Shown one piece after another: positions 46,473 to 54,933 of a DNA stretch of 64,000 bases. Origin of the DNA: CAYZNE01 sp964461035 (lineage in GTDB: Archaea > Nanobdellota > Nanobdellia > Woesearchaeales > CAYZNE01). How positions within the stretch are numbered: the stretch's first letter is position 1; every line of letters starts with the position of its first letter. The stretch lies in assembly GCA_964461035.1 (NCBI GenBank), contig CAYWRI010000002.1, forward strand, positions 55,635-119,634, in the 5' to 3' direction. The position numbers were made by a program, and so were the translations under genes. The notes below the pieces were generated by a model. The model made no database searches and had not been told where the DNA came from. It worked only from the letters and a program-made list of their open reading frames with translations.

Positions 46473-47356
46473 TAACTTATTTTGCCAAGAATTTTCTTTG
46501 TTTTTTCTACGCCATGATTAAACAATTTAATTATTTTTTCTTTATTTTGACAAAATGGGAGAATGTTAAAATCTGGCTCAATAACTTGCACGTTCGGAAT
46601 TTTTGTATATTTTTTTAACATTTTGTTCTCGGCAAAAGTAGTTCTCTTTTTCAAAACAAATGCATCCTGAAAATATATTAAAAGAAAAATTGTCCAAATA
46701 AAATTTATTATGATTGCATTCAAATTAATTCTGTTCCTCTTTGTTTCATTAAATACCAAAAACACTTTTTTATCCGGATTATTATTTATTATGTCCTCTA
46801 AGAACGGATCAATTGTTTTTAGTAATGTATCTCCGTCAGAATATTCTTTTTTATTTATTTTTATAGTCTTAGGATAAAAAGGAAGTAATGCTGATGTTGC
46901 TTTTAGTTTTTTAAGAATGTTCGTTTTTCCCTTTAACCATTCTGCTTTCTTTGTTTTAATATTAAATACTCTAATAAATAAATTTATTTTGGCTTTACTA
47001 ATTTTGCTTAAATTTAACTTTTTTTTATTCTTTTCAACATCTATTAAATAATCAATATTCATGAGTTTTTCTATTTTAACATTTTTATTAAAAGTTCTTA
47101 AGAACATAGTCCAAAGGAATTTACATTTCTTATGTAGTATGAATTTGTCTGAAATCATTTCTTCACAATATATTGTAGAACCTTCTTTTATGTTGTCTGA
47201 TAGAAAAAACGCAGCAGAATGTGCGCCTGCAGATGTTGTATAAAAACTATGAATTCTATTGTATAATTTATGATCTTTTAATGATTTAGCCACACCTGCG
47301 CTAAATACACCAGACATAGTTCCGCCCAAGAAAACAAAAATCAAATCTCTTTTCAT
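46469..47356 (-). CDS. Patatin-like phospholipase
   Basis: 295 residues. Oxyanion loop FLGGTMSGVFSAGVAKSL at 10-27, nucleophile Ser in FYTTSAGAHSAA (usual GxSxG, here T-T-S-A-G), and the catalytic Asp in EYSDGDTLL. The lid region has a hydrophobic segment (LNAIIINFIWTIFLLIYFQDAF) that could embed in the membrane. Such enzymes release fatty acids from phospholipids; with archaeal ether lipids the true substrate may come from host or prey. Its promoter and first codons are copied at 52593-52687 (see findings). Confidence 0.78.
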   Translation of the reverse strand: MKRDLIFVFLGGTMSGVFSAGVAKSLKDHKLYNRIHSFYTTSAGAHSAAFFLSDNIKEGSTIYCEEMISDKFILHKKCKFLWTMFLRTFNKNVKIEKLMNIDYLIDVEKNKKKLNLSKISKAKINLFIRVFNIKTKKAEWLKGKTNILKKLKATSALLPFYPKTIKINKKEYSDGDTLLKTIDPFLEDIINNNPDKKVFLVFNETKRNRINLNAIIINFIWTIFLLIYFQDAFVLKKRTTFAENKMLKKYTKIPNVQVIEPDFNILPFCQNKEKIIKLFNHGVEKTKKILGKISY

Positions 47357-47411
47357 AACTCAAATTTCACTTTTGTATTTATAAACGTTGTTTTAATTAT
47401 TCCTCAAGAGA

Positions 47412-47667
47412 TCAAAACCAAGACATTACGATACGTAGTACATCAGCAATTTCTGTTTTGACTTTAGTTCCAAATGTTTTAGCACAATACTCAATCTCGT
47501 CTTTCTTTATTGATTCAGTAAATGCATTGATTTGATTTTCAGAATTCAATACTGATTCAAACGTATCTTTATTCATTTCAACATTTAATGTTGGTTCTAA
47601 AGAATTTTCTTCAGGAGAATCATCGACAAAACCATTTTCAGTTACCATGATTTTATTGTAATTTTCA
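47412..47667 (-). pseudogene. Remnant of the gene copied intact at 52873-53388
   Basis: The last 78 codons of an intact frame (TENGFVDDSPEENSLEPT through IVMSWF) match the C-terminal half of the 52873-53388 protein almost residue for residue. The N-terminal half with its membrane helix is missing, and the 5' end joins the M18 remnant out of frame. Decay is clear. Confidence 0.85.
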
Positions 47668-47905
47668 CCTGTTTCAATTTTGAAAAATCTTTAAAACCAT
47701 GTTTTATTGCAACATCTTCAATTATATTAATTGTTTCTCTTTTTGTTTTAGCATTATCAAGAAACTTTTTGTAATGACTTGCAAAATTCATAATATCCTA
47801 ATTTTTTATATGAGTCCAAGCGGATTCAGTTTTGTAAAAAAGATGAGCATATTTATTTTTTTCTTCTTTTTTGACTGGGGTTTGTCTTTTTAGTTGTTTT
47901 ATTTA
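47668..47905 (-). pseudogene. Remnant of the N-terminus of an M18 aminopeptidase
   Basis: On the minus strand it reads HLFYKTESAWTH..., a TAG stop, then MNFASHYKKFLDNAKTKRE... and HGFKDFSKL. It matches residues about 25-85 of the intact M18 gene at 53375-54793. The frame ends at the deletion joint with the other remnant (near 47667). The homologous flanks continue to about 47960. Confidence 0.8.
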
Positions 47906-48028
47906 TTATTGTGCCTCAGAAATATTTTTCATAATTTATTATTTGTTTGATTTATTATTCCATTATTACTTACTAATATATTTGCTATTTATCTTTTTCT
48001 TTTAAAATATTTTGAAAGTAAGTTGTTT

Positions 48029-48859
48029 TTATTGTACTTTGTTACCTGTTTTCCATAGTTTCATAAATTTTTGGTTTAGGTCTTTAGCAAGTTCAGAATT
48101 CCAGATTTTGATCATTGCAAGAACGTCATTCTTATTTAGAGGATTAGTTACAGGTATTAGTATTGTTTCATTATCAAAAACAAGTAGCATTTGATATATC
48201 TCTTTTTTTGTTTCTCTTACCCTTTTTGCTATTTCTGACTTTGAATTTTTAACATATTTTGTGAAATATTTATTTTGATCTTTATTTTTTAGAATTCTAA
48301 GATTAAATCCTTTTTTTGACATATAATTTACTTTGTTGATTAATTTCACTAATTCTTCTGAAAATTGGTTTAATTCGATACCTGTAATGTCCTCAGAATT
48401 AATAAGTAATACATTTATTTCTTTATCTGCATTTTCAAAACTTTCTATTGTCATTTTTAGAATATTTTTTTTGAAAGCAAATTTCCAGAAAGTATATTCT
48501 TCATTTTTAACCTTGTTTTTGTTGCTTAGGTTTTCCCCAATAAATGTTAGTGATTCTTTTGTCTTATATAATTCTTTTTCGAGTTCTTTTTTCTTTTTAT
48601 CGTAAAAAGAGTCAAATGCTTTTGAAATTTTTATTGCTCTGTATTTTTTTGGTCTTGTGTTCTGAACATCAATGAACTTTTTGTTTTGAAGTGTACTAAG
48701 TGTTTCATATATTTTACCTTGGGGTATCTCTTCTTGTTTGCATATTGTTTTAGCATCACTTATCCCTGCACTTATTATGTGCATGTATGCTTTTGCTTCA
48801 TACTTTGTTAATCCTATTTTTCTTAGTTCTTCTTTAATTCCCAAATAAACCACCTTCAA
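48029..48859 (-). CDS. TrmB-family transcription regulator
   Basis: 276 residues. The winged helix LRKIGLTKYEAKAYMHIISAGISDAKTICKQEEIPQGKIYETLSTLQNKKFI is typical TrmB. The middle is a coiled coil (YDKKKKELEKELYKTKESL) and the C-terminal domain resembles the PLD-like effector domain with no recognisable sugar contacts. The start is TTG at 48859, the base where the transcript would begin 26 bases from a TATA box at 48880-48891, which also serves the divergent RND operon. A role in control of that operon is likely. Confidence 0.85.
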   Translation of the reverse strand: MKVVYLGIKEELRKIGLTKYEAKAYMHIISAGISDAKTICKQEEIPQGKIYETLSTLQNKKFIDVQNTRPKKYRAIKISKAFDSFYDKKKKELEKELYKTKESLTFIGENLSNKNKVKNEEYTFWKFAFKKNILKMTIESFENADKEINVLLINSEDITGIELNQFSEELVKLINKVNYMSKKGFNLRILKNKDQNKYFTKYVKNSKSEIAKRVRETKKEIYQMLLVFDNETILIPVTNPLNKNDVLAMIKIWNSELAKDLNQKFMKLWKTGNKVQ

Positions 48860-48879
48860 GTTGTTTTAGGTGAGAAACA

Positions 48880-48891
48880 CTTATAAATATT
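48880..48891. promoter_or_regulatory. Shared TATA box of the TrmB gene and the RND operon
   Basis: CTTATAAATATT centred at about 48885. It is 26 bases from the plus-strand ATG at 48911 and 26 bases from the minus-strand TTG at 48859. One near-symmetric TATA element can therefore serve both leaderless genes. No second TATA is visible in the 51-base gap. Confidence 0.6.
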
Positions 48892-48910
48892 TCCCCTCTT
48901 TCTTTTCAAA

Positions 48911-50065
48911 ATGAAGTTTATGGATTCAATTTTGAAAAAACTTGCACGCTTTCAGATTAAGCACATCAAACTAATTGTGGTTATAGGTATCCTAATAACT
49001 TTGGTTTTTCTTATGGGTTTTTTTTCAATTCAGATGCAGACAGATATTATGGAAGAGATGCCTCAAGATTTGCCTATTTTTGTTCTTGATGATAAGGTAT
49101 CTGCGTCTTTTGGAGGAGAAGATGTTGTTGTAGTAATCACTCAGTTTGATACAACCAAAGATGATTTAACAGGATTAAGAGATATTCGAAATCCTGCGAC
49201 AATTACTTTTGTCCAAGAGCTTGAAAAAAAACTTTTGAAGGAGAGCGATGTTGATTCTGTTATTAGCATAAACACATATTTGCAGGACACAGAACTTTTA
49301 AGTAATGCACAGGTTAAATATTTTTTGAAGATGGTTCCTGATGCCAATAGGTTTTTTAGTGATGATTATACTTCTTCAATTATGTACATAACTGCAGATG
49401 TGGGGTCTAGTCAAGAAAAGGTTAATGAACTAGTTGATACAATAGAGAATGACATAGATCTTACATCAAAAGTTCCAGGCACAAATAACTATGTTACTGG
49501 AAATCCTATTTTAATATCAACAGTGGGAGAACTCATGCTTTCTGATTCAATGATAACTATTGCGGTTGCGCTTTTGGCAATTACTTTATTATTATTTGTA
49601 CTGAAAAAATCATTTTTGAAAGCAATTATAATTATGATTCCATTGGTTATAGGGTTGATTTGGACAATAGGTTTTTTAGGATATGCTCATATTCCAATAA
49701 CTCTTGCAACAGCAGGTCTTGGAGCAATGATTTTGGGTTTAGGAGTTGAATATAGTATTTTTATGTTTACTAGGTATCTTGAAGAAAGGGATAAGGGATT
49801 TTCTCAGGAAAAATCTTTGAACATTGCTTTGCCTTCAGTTGCGCATGCAATAATGGGTTCAGGTATAACCACTTTAATAGGGTTTTTATCTTTAACTTTA
49901 TCTACCATTCCTATGCTTCAGAAACTTGGTCTTACCTTAGCAATAGGAATAGTTTCAATATTGATTGTCACTCTAGTTTTTTATCCTATGCTGTTTATAT
50001 CTTTTGAGAATTGGCATTTAAAACAGGTTTCAGAAAAAAGAAAAAATATTTTTACTAATAAATAA
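48911..50065 (+). CDS. RND/MMPL-type transporter, first half-size subunit
   Basis: 384 residues. One membrane helix near 22-42, a large outside domain (about 45-205), then five helices (about 215-365). EEMPQDLPIF and GLGAMILGLGVEYSIFMFTRYLEERDKG are conserved RND/MMPL features: the Asp/Glu-bearing helix, here with Glu in GVEYSIF. Half-size, so it must pair with itself or with the next gene. The function could be lipid or drug export or protein translocation assistance, as in SecDF. Leaderless by the shared TATA box. Confidence 0.85.
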   Translation: MKFMDSILKKLARFQIKHIKLIVVIGILITLVFLMGFFSIQMQTDIMEEMPQDLPIFVLDDKVSASFGGEDVVVVITQFDTTKDDLTGLRDIRNPATITFVQELEKKLLKESDVDSVISINTYLQDTELLSNAQVKYFLKMVPDANRFFSDDYTSSIMYITADVGSSQEKVNELVDTIENDIDLTSKVPGTNNYVTGNPILISTVGELMLSDSMITIAVALLAITLLLFVLKKSFLKAIIIMIPLVIGLIWTIGFLGYAHIPITLATAGLGAMILGLGVEYSIFMFTRYLEERDKGFSQEKSLNIALPSVAHAIMGSGITTLIGFLSLTLSTIPMLQKLGLTLAIGIVSILIVTLVFYPMLFISFENWHLKQVSEKRKNIFTNK

Positions 50066-50066
50066 A

Positions 50067-51212
50067 ATGGCAATAAAAAAAATAATTGATAAATATGCGC
50101 ACTTCGTATCAAAGAACCCCCTACTTATACTTATATTAGTTTTGATTGTATCACTTATATGTTTGGTTTATATGCGGAACGTAGGTATGGATCCACTAGA
50201 ACTAAAAAATGTGCTTCCTGAATCTTTGGATGTGATAAAATCAATGAATATTCTTAAAGACGATTTTGGTGGAGCAGATATTGGATTGATAGTTATAGAA
50301 CTTGATTACAATTCAATTGATAGTTCTGAAGTAAGAGATGTGCGAGATTACAGAGTTCTGAAGTATCAGGAAAATTTACAACAAGCAATTGAAAGTATTC
50401 AGGATGTAACCTCAAGTACTAGTTCAACGGATATTATTAAGTTATTAAATGGGGGGTGTTTACCAAAAACATATTTTGAAATAACTGCTTTAACAAAAGA
50501 TAATCCTTCCTTTGATTCATATATTAGTAAAGATAGAACAATTGGTCTTATAAAGTTGACTCTAAAGGATGATTGTGATTCAGAAGAGTTACTAGTTTCT
50601 TTGGAAAAGCTTGTCACTGAATTTCGTTCACCCTCTGGAACAAAAGTGAGTGTAGGAGGTTCAGGTCTTGAAGTAGGCGTAATACAAGATATTACCTCTT
50701 CAGATTTAAGCAGTACTGCTTCCTATTCTATGATTGGTATTCTTATTGCATTGTTAGTTCTTACAGGGTCAATTATATATGGTTTTATTCCTTTGGTCAC
50801 TATAATCTTAGGTCTTGTTTGGGCAATGGGGTTTGTAGGCTTTTTAGGAATAAACCTTAATACTGCAACATCAGGAGTAATCAGTATGATAATGGGGATC
50901 GGAATTGATTTTGGAATTCAGATATCTACAAGGTTCAGAGAAGAGCATAAAAAAAATAATGTTAATACTGCTATGAGATTAACACTTGAATCTGTGCTTT
51001 ACCCAATGTTAATTACAACACTTGCTGCAGTAATAGGATTTAGAGCAATGAGCTTAGGCACAATAAAAATTTTGGGAGAAATGGGTGAGATAATGTCTTA
51101 TGGAGTAATTATGTGTTTTTTTGTTGCGATTACTGCCATTCCTTCAATTATAATACTTTATGAGAGACTTCAAAATAAATTAAAAAATAAAAAAAGAGCA
51201 TTAGGAGGATAA
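50067..51212 (+). CDS. RND/MMPL-type transporter, second half-size subunit
   Basis: 381 residues with the same plan as the preceding protein: a helix near 18-36, an outside domain with VLPESLDVIKSM and FGGADIGLIVIEL, and five C-terminal helices with GVISMIMGIGIDFGIQISTRFREEH, where Asp sits at the site of the partner Glu. The start follows the previous stop after 1 base, so a heteromeric full-size RND pump is likely. Confidence 0.86.
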   Translation: MAIKKIIDKYAHFVSKNPLLILILVLIVSLICLVYMRNVGMDPLELKNVLPESLDVIKSMNILKDDFGGADIGLIVIELDYNSIDSSEVRDVRDYRVLKYQENLQQAIESIQDVTSSTSSTDIIKLLNGGCLPKTYFEITALTKDNPSFDSYISKDRTIGLIKLTLKDDCDSEELLVSLEKLVTEFRSPSGTKVSVGGSGLEVGVIQDITSSDLSSTASYSMIGILIALLVLTGSIIYGFIPLVTIILGLVWAMGFVGFLGINLNTATSGVISMIMGIGIDFGIQISTRFREEHKKNNVNTAMRLTLESVLYPMLITTLAAVIGFRAMSLGTIKILGEMGEIMSYGVIMCFFVAITAIPSIIILYERLQNKLKNKKRALGG

Positions 51213-51218
51213 CTAAAA

Positions 51219-52472
51219 ATGGAAACTAAAAAAATAATTAGCTTAAAATATATTTTTATTCTGGCATTACTTGTATTGTTTATTGGAACTTTAAGTAATT
51301 CAGTTCATGCAACTACAAAAGATTTTGCATATCTAGAAATCAATTTGTTGAATCAAGATCCTGCTCCTGCAAAACAGGGGGAGTATCTTGATTTAAGATG
51401 GAAAGTTGTGAAACAAGGTAATGATGATATGAATGATATAACATTTCATCTTGATGCAAAGTATCCTTTTTCTTTTGATAAAATAGATACTCCTGAAAAG
51501 AAGCTTGGAACATGGGCAGGTTATTCTGATGATGAAGAATATTATATTTTGCACTATAAATTACTTGTTGATGAAAACGCATTGGAAGACACCTATGAAT
51601 TAGATTTGGAATTAAGTGATTCTTTAGGTTCAAAACGTATTAGAACTTTCGATATTGATGTTGGAGAAAAAACAGAACCAAAATTTGTTTTAGGAACTTT
51701 GACTTCATCACCAACAAAATTGCTTGCAGATACAAATGAAAACGAGCTTCAGATAACTCTTGAAAATATAGGTGATGAAGATGCCGAAGTTGTAAGAATG
51801 GAACTTGATCTTCCAGAGGGGTTTAGTGAGACCTATGGTTATTCTTCAAGGGCAAATTTGGGAACGGTTGCAGAGAGCAGTAATAAAGTAGGAACTTTTT
51901 ATGTGGATATTGATGAAACCGTTTTTGAAGGTGAGTGGGAAGGTTCAGTTAAGATATTTTACAAAGAAGAAAATGATGATGAAAATGAATATAAATCTGT
52001 TACTCTACCTTTAAGAATACCTGTTAATGGTAAACCAATGTTCTCTATTGAACAAGTTTCAACAATTCCTGAAACAGTAACTTTGGGTTCTGATGTGGAA
52101 TTGCATCTTCTGATAAAAAATATAGGGACAGAAGAAGCAGAATCTGTTTCAATCAGAGTTTTTAAAGAATCATCTCAACCTTTCGAGTTTGATGAAAAAT
52201 CTGATTTTATAGGAAAACTTAAACCAGGAGAATCAGGTGAAGCGGTCATAAAGTTTGATGTTGAATCAAAAGCAACTGCTAAAAAGTACTTGCTTGATTT
52301 AGAAGTAAGAGGAATATATAATGATGAAGTATTGATAGAAAATGAAGTTGTTTCGTTGACAGTTCAGCAGGGAAATACAACAAATTGGACTTTATTTATT
52401 GTGATATTGGTTGCTGTTATCGTAGTCCTTTTTATGATATACTTTCATACCACAAAAAGAAAAAAGAAATAA
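51219..52472 (+). CDS. CARDB-like exported protein anchored by a C-terminal helix
   Basis: 417 residues. Signal peptide 1-31, then three Ig-like sandwich domains with the typical CARDB phrases (ENIGDEDAEVVRMELDLPEGFS, IKNIGTEEAESVSIRVF, LKPGESGEAVIKFDVE), a membrane helix near 388-410 (WTLFIVILVAVIVVLFMIYF) and a basic tail. A strong AGGAGGA site lies 9 bases before the ATG, 6 bases after the RND stop. It faces outward beside the RND pair and may be its accessory or cargo partner. Confidence 0.85.
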   Translation: METKKIISLKYIFILALLVLFIGTLSNSVHATTKDFAYLEINLLNQDPAPAKQGEYLDLRWKVVKQGNDDMNDITFHLDAKYPFSFDKIDTPEKKLGTWAGYSDDEEYYILHYKLLVDENALEDTYELDLELSDSLGSKRIRTFDIDVGEKTEPKFVLGTLTSSPTKLLADTNENELQITLENIGDEDAEVVRMELDLPEGFSETYGYSSRANLGTVAESSNKVGTFYVDIDETVFEGEWEGSVKIFYKEENDDENEYKSVTLPLRIPVNGKPMFSIEQVSTIPETVTLGSDVELHLLIKNIGTEEAESVSIRVFKESSQPFEFDEKSDFIGKLKPGESGEAVIKFDVESKATAKKYLLDLEVRGIYNDEVLIENEVVSLTVQQGNTTNWTLFIVILVAVIVVLFMIYFHTTKRKKK

Positions 52473-52592
52473 TTATTAATTTTTTTACTTTTTTATAATT
52501 TTTTAATCTAAACGTCTTTAGTTTTTATATAACTGTTGAAATTATTGACAAATTTCTTTTCATAATTATATTAAAATATGAGAATTCTTTAA

Positions 52593-52649
52593 TTAGTATA
52601 CTCCTGGTATAGTTCCGCCCAAGAAAACAAAAATCAAATCTCTTTTCAT
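52593..52649 (-). pseudogene. Stub of a patatin-like gene (first 18 codons)
   Basis: Reads MKRDLIFVFLGGTIPGVY then a stop on the minus strand, against MKRDLIFVFLGGTMSGVF of the intact patatin gene at 46469-47356. The upstream TATA region (TATTTATAAA) is also kept. Confidence 0.8.
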
Positions 52650-52687
52650 AACTCAAATTTTACTTTTGTATTTATAAAAGTTGTTTT

Positions 52688-52856
52688 GGTCTAGTTGCAG
52701 ATACGAATAATGAATATTGTGCACTTAAAGCGAGCTGATTAGATCGTGTGTTCAGGTGTCGTCGGAGGTTGCTCCCTGTGGGATGATAGTACTATTCAAA
52801 ACAGAAAAGATTTAGTGAGCGTGCATAATTTTATTAAAAATTTATGTTTGCAACTA
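52688..52856. mobile_element. 168-base insertion with 8-base terminal inverted repeats and GC-rich core
   Basis: Compared with 47390-47400 of the sister locus, locus B has 168 extra bases between GTTGTTTT and AATTATTCC. The insert ends carry TAGTTGCA (52692-52699) and TGCAACTA (52849-52856). The core 52727-52790 is richer in G and C than the surroundings and pairs at a distance, for example GCAC-TTAAA (52721-52729) with TTTAG ... GTGC (52811-52824). It could be a small MITE-like element or an RNA gene. Confidence 0.5.
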
Positions 52857-52872
52857 ATTATTCCCCAAGAAA

Positions 52873-53388
52873 TCAAAACCAAGACATTACCGTAAGTATT
52901 ACATCAGCAATTCCTGTTTTGACTTTAGTTCCAAATGTTTTAGCACTATACTCAATTTCGTCTTTTTTTATTGCTTCAGTAAACGCATCGACTTGATTTT
53001 CAGAATTCAACACTGATTCAAAAGTATCTTCATTCATTTCAACATTTAATGTTGGTTCTAAAGAATCTTCTTCAGGAGAATCAACGACAAAACCATTTTC
53101 AGTTACTATGATTGTATTGTAATCTTCACCTGTTTCTCTTTTCACATTTAATTCTATGATTTCATTACCAAATACTGATCTTATAAATTTAGGCATCTCA
53201 TCAGCAAATTGATTATATTTTTGAATCAAAGAATCTTTATTTTTAATTGCATCATCAAGTGTTTGTGTTCCTGTAACCGCGCCAGTTATATTATTATTAT
53301 TATGTTTTGAAAAAATTAGTAATCCAATACTTAAAATAAGAATAAAACAAAAAACAAAAACAATGATTTTAAAGTTATTTCTGTTCAT
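52873..53388 (-). CDS. Single-pass membrane protein of unknown function
   Basis: 171 residues. The ATG at 53388 is chosen because AAGGTG lies 5 bases upstream and it lies inside the 3' end of the M18 gene; an earlier GTG-like reading would overlap more. One membrane helix at about 9-29, then a soluble part of small strands and helices, ending TPTLNVEMNEDTFES...GIADVILTVMSWF, which recalls the SCP2-like fold weakly. It overlaps the M18 aminopeptidase by 14 bases, so they are coupled. A dead copy lies at 47412-47667. Confidence 0.65.
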   Translation of the reverse strand: MNRNNFKIIVFVFCFILILSIGLLIFSKHNNNNITGAVTGTQTLDDAIKNKDSLIQKYNQFADEMPKFIRSVFGNEIIELNVKRETGEDYNTIIVTENGFVVDSPEEDSLEPTLNVEMNEDTFESVLNSENQVDAFTEAIKKDEIEYSAKTFGTKVKTGIADVILTVMSWF

Positions 53389-54793
53389 AGAACACCTTAT
53401 ACGCTTGATAAGCTGAATAAACATCTGCTTTGCTCAGAATTTCAAAAGGAGAATGCATTCCTAAAACTGGAGGACCTACATCTATGATGTCACAACCATA
53501 TTCTGCAAAAAACATTGCAACAGTTCCTCCACCACCTATATCAATTTTGCCAAGTTCACCTGTTTGCCATCTTACTTTGTTTTTGTCTAGCAAAGCCATA
53601 ACTTTATGAGTATACTCTGCATCAGCATCATTGGTAGAGTATTTTCCTCCTCCTCCACCATATTTTTCAACAGCAACACCTCTTCCAATAAAAGAAACAT
53701 TTCTTAATTCTTGCACATCTTTAAAATTAGGATTCATTCCTGCTGTAACATCTGCACTAATTATTTCTGCATTTTGAAGAATCGAAAAAGCATCTTCTTT
53801 ACTTTTCATCTTTTTTAAAACTTGATTCAAAAAATTAAAGAAAAACTTTGATTTTGCACCTGATTTTCCTTCACTACCAATTTCTTCTTTATCAACAAAT
53901 AATGCTGCAATAGTAGAACTATTTTTGGATTCTATCATTGCGTTCATTGAAGTGTACGCACAAACGCTATCATCTTGACCATAAGCTCCAACCATAGAAC
54001 CATCAAAGCCAACATCTCTTGCTGTTTCTGCAGGAACAATTTCAAGTTCTGCTGTTGTAAAGTCTTTTTCAGTCATTCCATACTTATCATGTAAAAATTT
54101 TAATGCAGTTAATTTTATTTTTTCTTCTATTTTTTTATCTTTAGTGGGAAGATTTCCAATAATTATGTTTAAATCTTCTCCACCTATAAATTCAGAAACC
54201 TTTTTTTCATATTGATTCTTTGCTAAGTGTGGTAATAAATCAGGTATTACTAAAACCGGATCTGATTTAGATTCTCCTATAACTATGTTTTTCTTTGTAC
54301 CATTCTTCAATATTACAATTCCATGAATTGCCAAAGGTCTATTGACCCAATGGTATTTTTTTATTCCACCATAATAATGGCTTTTTAGAAGTGCAATATC
54401 TGAATCTTGAAAAATAGGATTAGGTTTTAAATCTAATCTTGGAGAATCGAGATGACTAACAATCGCTCTCATTTTGTTCAGAGAACCGATTTTCATAAGA
54501 ACAATGTTTTTATTAGTTCTCTGAAATATTTTATCTCCTTTTTTTATGCTCTTCAGTTTTGAAAAATCTTTAAAACCGTGTTTGAGTACAATACTTTCAA
54601 TTATATTAACTGCTTCTCTTTCTGTTTTAGTATTATCAAGAAACTTTTTATAATTATCTGAGAAATTCATAACATCTTTTTCTGTTAGATGAGTCCATGC
54701 AGATTCAGTCTTATAAAAAAGGTAATCATATTTGCTTTTTTTATTTTCTTTTTTGTTCGTTTTCTTTGTAATTTTAGTGGGTTTCTTTTTCAT
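53375..54793 (-). CDS. M18 family aminopeptidase (aspartyl aminopeptidase-like)
   Basis: 472 residues, normal for M18. Metal and catalytic positions visible: His in VSHLDSPRLDLKP, Asp in GAYGQDDSVCAYT, Glu-Glu in VDKEEIGSEG, Asp in NDADAEYTHK and His in GMHSPFEI. It removes acidic or neutral N-terminal residues in the cytoplasm. With S51, S66 and M24 enzymes nearby, it would complete degradation of imported peptides. It starts with a GAGGTGT site about 10 bases before the ATG. Its broken sister is at 47668-47905. Confidence 0.92.
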   Translation of the reverse strand: MKKKPTKITKKTNKKENKKSKYDYLFYKTESAWTHLTEKDVMNFSDNYKKFLDNTKTEREAVNIIESIVLKHGFKDFSKLKSIKKGDKIFQRTNKNIVLMKIGSLNKMRAIVSHLDSPRLDLKPNPIFQDSDIALLKSHYYGGIKKYHWVNRPLAIHGIVILKNGTKKNIVIGESKSDPVLVIPDLLPHLAKNQYEKKVSEFIGGEDLNIIIGNLPTKDKKIEEKIKLTALKFLHDKYGMTEKDFTTAELEIVPAETARDVGFDGSMVGAYGQDDSVCAYTSMNAMIESKNSSTIAALFVDKEEIGSEGKSGAKSKFFFNFLNQVLKKMKSKEDAFSILQNAEIISADVTAGMNPNFKDVQELRNVSFIGRGVAVEKYGGGGGKYSTNDADAEYTHKVMALLDKNKVRWQTGELGKIDIGGGGTVAMFFAEYGCDIIDVGPPVLGMHSPFEILSKADVYSAYQAYKVFYEQK

Positions 54794-54933
54794 AATTTAC
54801 ACCTCAGGAAACATTATTGTTAATGCCATATTTACTTTTTAGTTAATATTTGTATGATATTTGTATCATCCTTTTAAAATATTGTGAAAACAGAGGGCAT
54901 ATTTAGATAATAATGCATATTTTGTGTAAATAT

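Larger units (their letters stand above)
52473..52872. other. Intergenic region holding a gene stub and an insertion
   Basis: 400 bases. It contains the stub of a second patatin gene (52593-52649) with its copied promoter to about 52687, and a 168-base insertion (52688-52855) absent from the sister locus. The first 100 bases after the CARDB gene show only AT-rich sequence. Confidence 0.7.

Noticed and set aside
51340..51633. Minus-strand frame of 97 codons in the CARDB-like gene
   Set aside because: Lies fully within a well-supported gene, lacks a promoter and shows low-complexity His/Leu/Gln content.
52727..52790. C/D box or H/ACA guide RNA in the insertion
   Set aside because: Only loose matches to box C (GGATGATAG) and box D (CTGA) in the wrong order, and no proper ACA tail; not enough to name a class.
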